Source: Planktotalea arctica (GTDB taxonomy: Bacteria > Pseudomonadota > Alphaproteobacteria > Rhodobacterales > Rhodobacteraceae). From it: a DNA stretch of 64,000 bases. The notes under the pieces were generated by a model, which saw nothing but the letters and a program-made list of their open reading frames with translations, searched no databases and was not told where the DNA came from. Of this stretch, positions 27,270 to 35,287 are shown in pieces (within the stretch, counting starts at the first letter, position 1; every line of letters starts with the position of its first letter). The translations under genes and the position numbers were made by a program. The DNA is taken from positions 62,001-126,000 of the forward strand of contig NZ_MUHR01000005.1 in the NCBI RefSeq assembly GCF_002105285.1. The letters run 5' to 3'.

Positions 27270-27923
27270 ATGTCGGGGCGTAATTTTTCCAATTCTGGTG
27301 AAAAAGGAGTTAAAAGCGCGTTGGAAAAGCTGAACATTCGCGGTTTCGAGGTTTACAAAGGGTTGCTGGATGGCAGCGAGCAATCAGCGCTCGTCGAGGC
27401 AGTACGCTGCGCCGTGCAGGCTGCACCGCTGTTTTCGCCGATGACACCCTATGGCAAGCCGATGCGCGTGCGCATGACATCGGCGGGGCGCTTTGGCTGG
27501 GTGTCTGATCACGCAGGATATCGCTACTCAAAAAGGCATCCACAGGGAATGGCCTGGCCTGAAATTCCTGCGGCGGCTTTGCAGGTTTGGCAGCGAGTCA
27601 GCGAATCGCAGCGCCTGCCCGAATGTTGTTTGATAAATTTCTACGCAGAGGGCGCGCGCATGGGCATGCACCAGGACCGCGACGAGGTTGATTTCTCCCA
27701 ACCGGTCGTTTCGGTATCTCTGGGCGATGATGGTTTGTTTCGGATTGGCAATCTGGAGCGCGGTGGTTCGACTGAATCGATATGGCTTAATTCCGGTGAC
27801 GTGGTGGTCATGGGTGGCGCCGCGCGATTGACCTATCATGGTGTGGACCGGATCAGGTTCGGCTCATCGCGGCTGCTTGCGAGAGGCGGGCGATTAAATC
27901 TGACGTTGCGGGTGGTGAAATAG
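27270..27923 (+). CDS. alkB: AlkB-like Fe(II)/2-oxoglutarate-dependent dioxygenase
   Basis: The protein carries the AlkB metal and 2-oxoglutarate residues in order: HQDRDE (first His and Asp), a later His in LTYHGVDRI, and the RLNLTLR segment matching the RxNxTxR signature at the C-terminus. The group removes alkyl lesions such as 1-methyladenine and 3-methylcytosine from DNA or RNA by oxidative demethylation. I start at ATG 27270; an earlier start at 27186 would run through the dnaK heat-shock promoter. Being divergent from dnaK, it may share stress control, but no separate promoter is clear. The stop is followed within five bases by a palindromic repeat. Confidence 0.88.
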   Translation: MSGRNFSNSGEKGVKSALEKLNIRGFEVYKGLLDGSEQSALVEAVRCAVQAAPLFSPMTPYGKPMRVRMTSAGRFGWVSDHAGYRYSKRHPQGMAWPEIPAAALQVWQRVSESQRLPECCLINFYAEGARMGMHQDRDEVDFSQPVVSVSLGDDGLFRIGNLERGGSTESIWLNSGDVVVMGGAARLTYHGVDRIRFGSSRLLARGGRLNLTLRVVK

Positions 27924-27928
27924 GAGGA

Positions 27929-27979
27929 GGGGGCTAGCCCCCGCGCTGCGCGCCCCCGGAGTTTAGAGGCAAGATGAAG
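27929..27979 (+). repeat. short interspersed palindromic repeat, copy 2
   Basis: A perfect palindrome GGGGGCTAGCCCCC (27929-27942), a GC-rich middle (GCGCTGCGCGC) and the tail CCCCCGGAGTTTAGAGGC then AAGATGAAG. It starts five bases after the alkB stop. Compare 2843-2886 and 44056-44090. The rest of the gap up to 28186 holds nothing I recognise. Confidence 0.55.
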
Positions 27980-28186
27980 CAATACGGCGTGCTTTATCCC
28001 AAGCGATACGCGCGCTGTGATAATGAAATCACGATCGTTCATCGTGTCGCTGCAAATCGTGCATTTTCTCAAGAATTTGTGGTTTAGGGCTACGTCGGTT
28101 TTATCGGTGGTGAGAAGGACGCTTGGGCTGTGTATGGAGGCCCAAGCATTGTTCTCGCACCCTGCATTGCGCGGATGTCGGGCGTA

Positions 28187-29008
28187 TTATTGTCGTGCGG
28201 CCCAGCTCGCGGAGGCGTGTTTGCGGGTGTAAAATTCACCCATCATACCGATCATCAAGAAGATGAGGCCGACATAGAACGCATATTCCCAAGAGGAATT
28301 GCGCGGAGCGTAATTGACGAACGCATAGCCGCGTGACTGATCTATGCAGTGGAACAGCGGGTTCCAATCGAACATGTTGAGCAGTTGCGGCGTGAGCGTG
28401 TTTGCGACAAACATTTTGCCCGAAGCAATCATATTGGCCCGCTGGTAAATCGTTGACAGCAGTGATGACAAGCCAGGTGACCAGGGCTTGATCGCAAGGA
28501 ACACCATGCCGATTGCAACGGCTGTGAACCATGCGAGCAGGATCATGAACATCACGCCTGTCACACTTTGGATTTCAAAGGGTGTGACGAGGACATGATA
28601 GGCGAACATGATCACGAGTAGAGAGAGCATTTGAATGTAGAGCTGGCTGAGCGCTGCTGCTGCGATCGAGATCGAGGTGTTCATTGGCGCGTGTTTCATC
28701 ATCGGCGATGCCGGCCCTTCCGAGCCGGCCACGGCGGCCACAGTCTTGATGTGCGTCATGAACAGAAAAATACCAGTCATGATGTAGACCATGAAGTCGC
28801 CGCGCAAAACCGCACCGCGCAGACCGAGGATGGAGAACATAAAATAAAAGGCGAGCACGAAGATGATCATTTGCATCAGATTCATCGCAATACTCATCAG
28901 CGCATTGCCATGGGTTTTGCGGATCGTACGCACGATATTGTGGTAAACCAGTTCGCTGAAAGTAAGAATCTTGCGGAACGTGGTTTCCTGTTTTCTGACC
29001 TGGAACAT
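28187..29008 (-). CDS. ABC-2 type permease for polysaccharide export (KpsM-like)
   Basis: The protein has about six predicted transmembrane helices (for example SIAMNLMQMIIFVLAFYFMF and GVMFMILLAWFTAVAIGMVFL) and the N-terminal cytoplasmic segment (FRKILTFSELVYHNIVRTIRK) typical of ABC-2 permeases that export capsule or O-antigen. It would pair with an ATPase that is not in this window on the same side. I start at ATG 29008; GTG/ATG codons up to 29035 are possible. It is divergent from cysQ and the polysaccharide genes, with about 120 bases between starts; TATAAT is present near 29069 but without a good -35 element. Confidence 0.83.
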   Translation of the reverse strand: MFQVRKQETTFRKILTFSELVYHNIVRTIRKTHGNALMSIAMNLMQMIIFVLAFYFMFSILGLRGAVLRGDFMVYIMTGIFLFMTHIKTVAAVAGSEGPASPMMKHAPMNTSISIAAAALSQLYIQMLSLLVIMFAYHVLVTPFEIQSVTGVMFMILLAWFTAVAIGMVFLAIKPWSPGLSSLLSTIYQRANMIASGKMFVANTLTPQLLNMFDWNPLFHCIDQSRGYAFVNYAPRNSSWEYAFYVGLIFLMIGMMGEFYTRKHASASWAARQ

Positions 29009-29130
29009 GTCTACTCTGCCTGTTGGCGAACGCATTCATTGATGATTATTGCCGTTCGTGCCTCTTCATATAATAAGAGACATGGATATTTTATCAACAT
29101 AGCTAATAATTTTGGGCAGGGATCGGGCAA

Positions 29131-29928
29131 ATGGACTACAATAATTTGGAAGAGACAATGCGCCGCTTGGCGCTTGCGGCGGGCGATGTGATCATGGACA
29201 TCTACGGCAGTGATGATTTTGACGTTAAATCAAAGTCTGACAATAGCCCGGTGACTGCTGCGGATGAAGCCGCGGATGCGCTGATTTCTGCGGGCCTGCG
29301 CGCTGAATTTCCGGATGTGATGCTGGTGACCGAAGAGCAGGCAGACAGCCACATGAAAACAGGCGCGACCTTCTTGATCGTCGATCCACTGGACGGCACC
29401 AAGGAATTTATCAACCGGCGCGGGGATTTCACCGTCAACATCGCTTTGGTTGAAGACGGCGTGCCGACGCGCGGCGTGGTCTATGCGCCGGCGAAAAAGC
29501 GCATGTTCTACACGCGTGCAGATGGTCAAACGATCGAGGAAACCGGGCCGCTGCATCCCGACGTCGTCGGCCAGCAAAACATCATCGCGGTGAGCCAGCC
29601 AGACAATAAAGCGCTTTACGTGGTTGCATCGAAATCGCATCGCGATCAGGCGACGGACGACTACATCAACAAATATAAAGTGCGCGACATGAAGAGCGCG
29701 GGGTCGTCGCTCAAGTTCTGCCTGATTGCGACGGGCGAGGCGGATATTTATCCGCGCGTGGGCCGCACGATGGAGTGGGACACGGCAGCTGGGCATGCTG
29801 TTCTAACAGGGGCTGGCGGGCGTGTCGTGCGTTTCGATAACCATGAGGAATTGAAGTATGGTAAAGAGGGTTATGCCAATCCCTTTTTCATTGCCTATTC
29901 GCCTGATGTTGAATTGAAAGACGCCTGA
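29131..29928 (+). CDS. cysQ: 3'(2'),5'-bisphosphate nucleotidase CysQ
   Basis: Hydrolyses PAP (3'-phosphoadenosine 5'-phosphate), the by-product of PAPS-using sulfotransferases and of PAPS reduction. The 265-residue protein belongs to the lithium-sensitive phosphatase group: VTEEQ, the metal site DPLDGTKEFINRRGDFTVNI and the C-terminal EWDTAAGHAVLTGAGG. Its stop is directly followed by the next ATG, so it is co-translated with kdsB-like and glycosyltransferase genes. Together with the sulfotransferase at 36985 this hints that it supports polysaccharide sulfation. Confidence 0.95.
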   Translation: MDYNNLEETMRRLALAAGDVIMDIYGSDDFDVKSKSDNSPVTAADEAADALISAGLRAEFPDVMLVTEEQADSHMKTGATFLIVDPLDGTKEFINRRGDFTVNIALVEDGVPTRGVVYAPAKKRMFYTRADGQTIEETGPLHPDVVGQQNIIAVSQPDNKALYVVASKSHRDQATDDYINKYKVRDMKSAGSSLKFCLIATGEADIYPRVGRTMEWDTAAGHAVLTGAGGRVVRFDNHEELKYGKEGYANPFFIAYSPDVELKDA

Positions 29929-30729
29929 ATGTCAGTCCTTATCGTTATTCCCGCGCGCTACGCATCAACGCGTTATCCTGCGAAACCCTTGGCGGAACTG
30001 AAAGGGTGCAGTGGCAAATCCCGCTCGCTTATCCAGCGTGCCTGGGAGGCGGCAAGTGCCGTGAGCGGTGTGGACCGTGTGGTTGTGGCAACGGACGATG
30101 AACGGATCAAAGCAGCCGCAGAGGTGTTTGGCGCAGAGGTCGTGATGACGCCCGAGAGTTGCTTTAATGGGACCGAGCGCTGTGCAGCGGCTTACGCTGT
30201 GCTGGGCAGTGATGCGGAGATTGTGGTGAACCTGCAAGGGGACGCGCCGCTGACGCCGCATTGGTTTGTCGAGGATCTGGTGAGCGCCATGCGTGCTGCG
30301 CCAGAGGCGGATATTGCGACGCCTGTTTTGCGCTGTGATGGGCGTGCTCTGCACAGCTTTCTCGCGGATCGCAAAGCGGGGCGCGTGGGCGGCACGACGG
30401 CAGTGTTCGATGCCAACATGCGCGCGATGTATTTCAGCAAAGAGGTGGTGCCGTTCACTACAAAAAACTACGCTGATAACGCTGAAACCCCTGTGTTTCA
30501 TCATGTGGGCGTCTACGCCTATCGGCCTGCTGCGCTCAAGACTTATCCGAGTTGGCCTGTCGGGCCTTTGGAGCAACTTGAGGGATTGGAGCAGCTTCGT
30601 TTTATGGAGCAAGGCGGTACTGTGCGTTGCGTCGAGGTGGATGCAAGGGGCAAGCAGTTCTGGGAGCTTAACAACCCGGAGGACGTTCCTGTGATCGAGA
30701 GGATGATGCTGGAGATGGGGATTGAATGA
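29929..30729 (+). CDS. kdsB: 3-deoxy-manno-octulosonate cytidylyltransferase
   Basis: Activates KDO with CTP to CMP-KDO for LPS core or KDO-containing capsule. The 266-residue protein begins VLIVIPARYASTRYPAKPLA and has ATDDERI, FNGTERCAAAYAVLG and VVNLQGDAPLTP. The last block normally reads QGDEP; here Glu is replaced by Ala while the metal-binding Asp remains. The fit to KDO cytidylyltransferases is good overall, and the variant may belong to the capsule (KpsU-like) branch. Its stop overlaps the start of the next gene by four bases (ATGA). Confidence 0.87.
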   Translation: MSVLIVIPARYASTRYPAKPLAELKGCSGKSRSLIQRAWEAASAVSGVDRVVVATDDERIKAAAEVFGAEVVMTPESCFNGTERCAAAYAVLGSDAEIVVNLQGDAPLTPHWFVEDLVSAMRAAPEADIATPVLRCDGRALHSFLADRKAGRVGGTTAVFDANMRAMYFSKEVVPFTTKNYADNAETPVFHHVGVYAYRPAALKTYPSWPVGPLEQLEGLEQLRFMEQGGTVRCVEVDARGKQFWELNNPEDVPVIERMMLEMGIE

Positions 30730-31973
30730 GCGCCTCATCGGTCTCTGTTATTGTTGTGAGCAGAGGCCGCGCTGCTGATTTACCGCTCTGCCTGCTTGGC
30801 ATTTCGCAGCTGGACTATCCTGCATTCGAAGTCGTTCTGGTGGCTGATGATGAAGGCATCGATGCTGCGCGCGCGCTTCCGTTTTTTGACGACTTGAAGG
30901 TTGTGCCGTTTGACGAGGCGAATATCTCTGCCGCGCGCAATCTGGGGATAGCTGAGGCGGCGGGTGAGATTGTTGCCTTCATAGATGATGATGCTGTGCC
31001 GGAGCCGACTTGGCTGCGCTATCTGGTTGCTGGATTTAACGAACCAGAAGTTGCTGCGAGCGGTGGTTTTGTGATCGGGCGCAATGGGATCAGCTTTCAA
31101 TGGAAAGCGCGTTCTGTGGATTGCACAGGCACTGCGTTGCCACTGGATGTGGACGCAGAGCGCATTAGTGTGCTCACGCCGCAAAATGGCCGCGCGATCA
31201 AGACGGAGGGCACGAATATGGCGCTGCGCCGTGATGTCATTGTAAAAATGGGCGGTTTCGATTCGGCATTCCGGTTTTTTCTTGATGAAACGGATGTGAA
31301 TTTCCGACTGATGCGCGCGGGGCACAAGACGGCGATTGCTCCGCTGGCGCAGGTGCATCATGGCTACAAGGCCAGCGCGACGCGGCGCGGGGATCGTGTT
31401 CCTACGGATTTGACCGAGATCGGTGCGAGCCTTGCGGTCTACTTGCGAAAACATGCGCCCGGTGCGATGCACGAAACAGTTTTTGCTCGGATGCGACATG
31501 AGCAAAGGGTGCGGGCCCTGCGCCATATGGTAAACGGGTTGATCGAGCCGCGCGATGTACGCCGTTTGCTTGGCTCGTTTGATCGGGGCGTGGCTTCAGG
31601 GTGTTTGCGTGCGCTTGTTCATACGGTCGAAATTCCAAGGGCGCGATCAGGATTTCGCGCGATGGCGCGGCGATACGCAGGACCGCATGTGGTTTTGTCA
31701 GGGCGAGCAGTAGAGCGCAGCGCGCTCATGACAAAGGCCGCGGCCGCGGTAAAACAGGGCAACCGCGTTTCGCTTTTCCTGTTTTCACGCGGCATGCGCC
31801 CGCATCGCGTGCGATTTACCAAAGAGGGGGTGTGGCTCCAGCGCGGTGGCACCCTTGGGCGCAGTTTGCGCAGCGATTCACGCATTTCGCTCAACTCTAG
31901 CCTGAAAAAGCTCACGCTTGAGTTGAAGCGCCTTGCCAAGATACGTGATTTCCCCCCAAAAGAAATCAATTGA
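30726..31973 (+). CDS. family 2 glycosyltransferase
   Basis: The N-terminal half (about 5-230) is a GT-A domain: VSVIVVSRGRAADLPLC, the nucleotide/metal site AFIDDDAVPEPTW near residue 85, and the acceptor loop GGFDSAFRFFLDETDVNFR. The C-terminal 180 residues are basic and not assigned. It would add a sugar from a nucleotide donor to a growing surface glycan at the inner membrane. Its ATG overlaps the kdsB-like stop, so cysQ, kdsB-like and this gene are translated as a unit. A fresh promoter follows at 32011. Confidence 0.87.
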   Translation: MSASSVSVIVVSRGRAADLPLCLLGISQLDYPAFEVVLVADDEGIDAARALPFFDDLKVVPFDEANISAARNLGIAEAAGEIVAFIDDDAVPEPTWLRYLVAGFNEPEVAASGGFVIGRNGISFQWKARSVDCTGTALPLDVDAERISVLTPQNGRAIKTEGTNMALRRDVIVKMGGFDSAFRFFLDETDVNFRLMRAGHKTAIAPLAQVHHGYKASATRRGDRVPTDLTEIGASLAVYLRKHAPGAMHETVFARMRHEQRVRALRHMVNGLIEPRDVRRLLGSFDRGVASGCLRALVHTVEIPRARSGFRAMARRYAGPHVVLSGRAVERSALMTKAAAAVKQGNRVSLFLFSRGMRPHRVRFTKEGVWLQRGGTLGRSLRSDSRISLNSSLKKLTLELKRLAKIRDFPPKEIN

Positions 31974-32010
31974 ATAAAAATTAGAAACAATCACATCGAA
32001 TTTCGCCAAT

Positions 32011-32039
32011 TTGACATTTTTTCGACCCAATTTGTTAAT
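32011..32039 (+). promoter_or_regulatory. predicted sigma70 promoter of galU
   Basis: A perfect TTGACA, a 17-base spacer and GTTAAT (4 of 6 matches to the -10 consensus), 45 bases before the galU ATG. The surrounding sequence is AT-rich compared with the rest of the region. Confidence 0.65.
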
Positions 32040-32084
32040 AGCGCTACGATAAGTGATGTTCGTGTTGGATATGAGGGCGACGTA

Positions 32085-32978
32085 ATGCGTAACAAAGTAA
32101 CGAAGGCGATTTTTCCTGTTGCAGGTCTTGGAACACGGTTCTTGCCGGCGACGAAATCCGTTCCGAAAGAGATTATGACGTTGGTCGATCGACCGCTCAT
32201 CCAATACGCAATCGACGAAGCGCGCGCGGCTGGCATCAAGGAATTTATCTTTGTCACCTCGCGTGGCAAAGGGGCTTTGGAGGATTACTTCGATCACTCG
32301 CCCCAGCTTGAGAACGAGTTGCGAAAGAAGGGCAAAACAGACCTTCTGGAAATCCTGAAAACGACGAATATGGACAGCGGCGCGATCGCCTATATGCGTC
32401 AACACAAGGCGCTGGGCCTTGGCCATGCGGTCTGGTGTGCGCGCAGACTTATCGGCAATGAACCCTTTGCTGTTATCCTGCCAGACGACGTGATCGCGGC
32501 GGAAAAGCCGTGTTTGCAGCAAATGGTTGAAGCCTATGAGGAAACCGGCGGCAACATGGTCGCCGCGATGGAAGTTCCGGCGGCCAAAGCCTCGTCCTAT
32601 GGCGTACTCGACATCAAGGAAGACATGGGATCGATGGTCTCTGTCAACGGGATGGTGGAAAAGCCCGAGCCGGGAACGGAGCCATCTAATCTGGCGGTAA
32701 TCGGGCGCTACATACTGTCGCCGCATGTTTTGAAGAACCTCAATAAGATCAAATCGGGTGCGGGCGGTGAAATTCAGTTGACTGACGCAATCGCGCAGGA
32801 GATCGGAACGGAGCGCGGCGTTTACGGTTATCGTTTCCGTGGCCAGCGTTTCGATTGTGGCTCCAAGTCCGGATTTTTGCAGGCAACGGTTGCCTTTGGT
32901 CTGTCGCGCGATGATCTGCGTGACGATCTGCACGCATATCTGACTGATCTGATGGCGACGGAGAAAGCAGCGCAGTAG
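32085..32978 (+). CDS. galU: UTP-glucose-1-phosphate uridylyltransferase
   Basis: Makes UDP-glucose from UTP and glucose 1-phosphate, a precursor of surface glycans. The 297-residue protein has the nucleotidyl-transfer signature PVAGLGTRFLPATKSVPKEI, then RPLIQYAIDEA, LPDDVIAAEKPC, GVLDIKEDM and the sugar site with VEKPEPGT. It is the first gene of a run of glycosyltransferase and sulfotransferase genes with gaps of 3-45 bases, and has its own promoter. Confidence 0.97.
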   Translation: MRNKVTKAIFPVAGLGTRFLPATKSVPKEIMTLVDRPLIQYAIDEARAAGIKEFIFVTSRGKGALEDYFDHSPQLENELRKKGKTDLLEILKTTNMDSGAIAYMRQHKALGLGHAVWCARRLIGNEPFAVILPDDVIAAEKPCLQQMVEAYEETGGNMVAAMEVPAAKASSYGVLDIKEDMGSMVSVNGMVEKPEPGTEPSNLAVIGRYILSPHVLKNLNKIKSGAGGEIQLTDAIAQEIGTERGVYGYRFRGQRFDCGSKSGFLQATVAFGLSRDDLRDDLHAYLTDLMATEKAAQ

Positions 32979-32990
32979 CGCGCGGCCGCG

Positions 32991-34232
32991 ATGGCAGGTC
33001 TTCAGCAAACCACTAAGCCCATTTGCCTTGATCTGACCCGCTTGCTGAGCCGGACGGGCCAGATTTTGACGGGTGTGGATCGTGTCGAATGGGCCTACCT
33101 TGAATGGTGTATCAGCCTCGATCGCCCTGTTTATGGCCTCGTGCGTAGCGCTTTTGGCTATCTGCTCATGGATCGTTCGGGCCTTGAATTTGCCTATGCG
33201 CATCTCCGGGTGGCCGACTGGGGCAAGCCTGATGTGCTTTCGCGCTTTGCTTTGAAACTCAGCCCTGCGCGCCGCGCCGCGGAAACCGCTTTGCGCAAGT
33301 GTGCCGTTGCGCGTGCAACGCCAGCGAGGCTTGCGCATATGCTCAGGCGTGCGTTCCCGCATGGCGTGCTTTATCTCAACACGGGCCATAGCAACCTGAC
33401 GCGCCGTGTGTTCGGTGCGTTCAAATCGCTCGGCACTGCGCAAAGCGTCGTGTTGATCCACGATATGATCCCGCTCGATTGGCCTGAATATCAACGCGCA
33501 GGCACGGTGGATCAATTTGAAAAGCGGATGCGCATTGTGTCCGAGCAGGCCGATGCGCTGATTTGCAACTCCCGGCAAACGCTTGATGATACCACCCGTC
33601 ACATGGAGCGGTTCGGCCGCCTGCCGCCTGCCATCGTCGCGCATTTGGGGGTGGATCTCCCCGCGTTCAAAGTGGTCGCATCGCCCGAGATTCCGCAGCC
33701 CTACGTCATCACCATTGGCACGATCGAGCCGCGCAAAAACCACGCTTTCCTGCTTGATTTGTGGGAAGAGTGGCCGACAGGTAACGATGACCCCCCTCCA
33801 CCGCATCTGGTGATTTGCGGCAATCGGGGCTGGAGGAATGAGGACGTTTTTACCCGACTAGATGCGGTGAAAGCCAAGGGTTTACCGATCACCGAATTGA
33901 ATGGCCTGCGCGATGATCAGATTATGGGCCTGCTTAAAGGGGCCAAAGCAGCGCTGTTTCCCAGTCTAGCGGAAGGCTTCGGACTACCCCAGGTCGAGGC
34001 GCTAAGCCTCGGCGTGCCAATAATATGTGGTGATCTGGCCATATATCGCGAAGTTCTAGGGGATTTCCCCGTTTACGCAGAGACTTCAAATGCCTATGTT
34101 TGGCGTACCGAGATCGAAAAAATGCTGCAAAAAGATAGCGATGAAATTGGTAGAGTGGTTAACGACCAAGCCCCCTACACAGCGCCGCGCTGGGATGCGC
34201 ATTTTAACCTTGTATTGAAACACTTTGGTTAG
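32991..34232 (+). CDS. family 4 (GT-B) glycosyltransferase
   Basis: The 413-residue protein has a GT-B fold C-terminal half: ITIGTIEPRKNHAFLLD, VICGNRGW, and the acidic donor-binding segment SLAEGFGLPQVEALSLGVPIICGD (EX7E type). The N-terminal half opens with CLDLTRLLSRTGQILTGVDRV, seen in Rhodobacterales glycan glycosyltransferases. Retaining chemistry and cytoplasmic or peripheral-membrane location are expected for the family. The start at 32991 is 12 bases after galU, so it is co-transcribed with it. Confidence 0.88.
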   Translation: MAGLQQTTKPICLDLTRLLSRTGQILTGVDRVEWAYLEWCISLDRPVYGLVRSAFGYLLMDRSGLEFAYAHLRVADWGKPDVLSRFALKLSPARRAAETALRKCAVARATPARLAHMLRRAFPHGVLYLNTGHSNLTRRVFGAFKSLGTAQSVVLIHDMIPLDWPEYQRAGTVDQFEKRMRIVSEQADALICNSRQTLDDTTRHMERFGRLPPAIVAHLGVDLPAFKVVASPEIPQPYVITIGTIEPRKNHAFLLDLWEEWPTGNDDPPPPHLVICGNRGWRNEDVFTRLDAVKAKGLPITELNGLRDDQIMGLLKGAKAALFPSLAEGFGLPQVEALSLGVPIICGDLAIYREVLGDFPVYAETSNAYVWRTEIEKMLQKDSDEIGRVVNDQAPYTAPRWDAHFNLVLKHFG

Positions 34233-34276
34233 TCAGGGCAACAGGGATGGCAAGGTCATGAGGAGGCACGGTTAAA

Positions 34277-35287
34277 GTGGGCATCGTCAAGTCATATCGG
34301 CTTCGGCTGCAACGCAAGCGTTGGCGCATTCGTGCGTTTCGCAAGCGCCGCGAATTGCAGCCTATCCGCAACCGGACGAGCCAAATCAGACCCGGCGACA
34401 TCTTCCTGTTTTCCACCATGCGCAACGAACATGTGCGCCTGCCGTATTTTCTTAAATACTACCGCGACATGGGCGTGAACCATTTCTTCATCGTGGATAA
34501 CGACAGCAACGACGGCGGCCTCGAGTATCTGGCAGAGCAGCCCGACGTCTCGGTCTGGCATTCGAAAAGCAGCTACAAGCGGGCGCGCTACGGCGTGGAT
34601 TGGCTGAACTGGCTGCAATTGCGCCATGCCCACGGCCATTGGTGCCTGACAGTTGATCCCGATGAATTTTTCTTGTTCCCCTTCTGCGATACCCGTCCCA
34701 TTCGCGCGTTGACGGATTGGCTAGATGCGTCGTCGATCAAATCTTTTAGCGCCATGCTTTTGGATATGTACCCCAAGGGGCGTATTGATGCAGAGCCCTA
34801 TGTGGCGGGGCAAAACCCCATGGAAACCGCTTGCTGGTTCGACGCTGGCAATTACACGATCAACAAGAACAAAAAGCTGGGCAACCTGTGGATTCAAGGC
34901 GGCGCGCGTGCACGTGTCTTTTTCCCCGACGCACCGGAAAAAGCGCCTGCGCTCAACAAGATCCCATTGGTGAAATGGGACCGCCGCTACACCTATGTCA
35001 GCTCAACGCATAACTTGCTGCCGCGTGGTTTGAACCTTGTTTACGATGAATGGGGCGGGGAGAAAGCCTCGGGTGTTTTGTTGCATACCAAGTTCCTCAA
35101 TACCTTCACCGAAAAGGCTCAAGAAGAGCTTGAGCGCAAGCAGCATTATTCTGCCAGTGTGGAATATAAAGCCTATGCAGAGCACTTGTCGGAAAATCCC
35201 GACCTTTGGTGCAAGTGGAGCGAGAAATACATCAACTGGCGCCAGTTGGAAATTTTGGGCCTGATGTCCAAGGGCAATTGGGCATGA
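34277..35287 (+). CDS. glycosyltransferase family 2-like protein (GT92-type)
   Basis: The 336-residue protein has a GT-A-like core: TMRNEHVRLPYFLKYYRDMG, HFFIVDNDSNDGG and the metal-binding LTVDPDEFFLFP near residue 130. This layout is that of the Glyco_tranf_2_4 group related to GT92. The N-terminus is very basic. The start is a GTG with AGGAGG ten bases upstream. Its stop overlaps the ATG of the next gene (ATGA), so the two are coupled and may act on the same glycan. Confidence 0.82.
   Translation: MGIVKSYRLRLQRKRWRIRAFRKRRELQPIRNRTSQIRPGDIFLFSTMRNEHVRLPYFLKYYRDMGVNHFFIVDNDSNDGGLEYLAEQPDVSVWHSKSSYKRARYGVDWLNWLQLRHAHGHWCLTVDPDEFFLFPFCDTRPIRALTDWLDASSIKSFSAMLLDMYPKGRIDAEPYVAGQNPMETACWFDAGNYTINKNKKLGNLWIQGGARARVFFPDAPEKAPALNKIPLVKWDRRYTYVSSTHNLLPRGLNLVYDEWGGEKASGVLLHTKFLNTFTEKAQEELERKQHYSASVEYKAYAEHLSENPDLWCKWSEKYINWRQLEILGLMSKGNWA

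Noticed and set aside
31878-33806. Open frame of 642 codons on the minus strand
   Set aside because: Antisense to galU and a glycosyltransferase that have clear motifs; the frame shows no domain.
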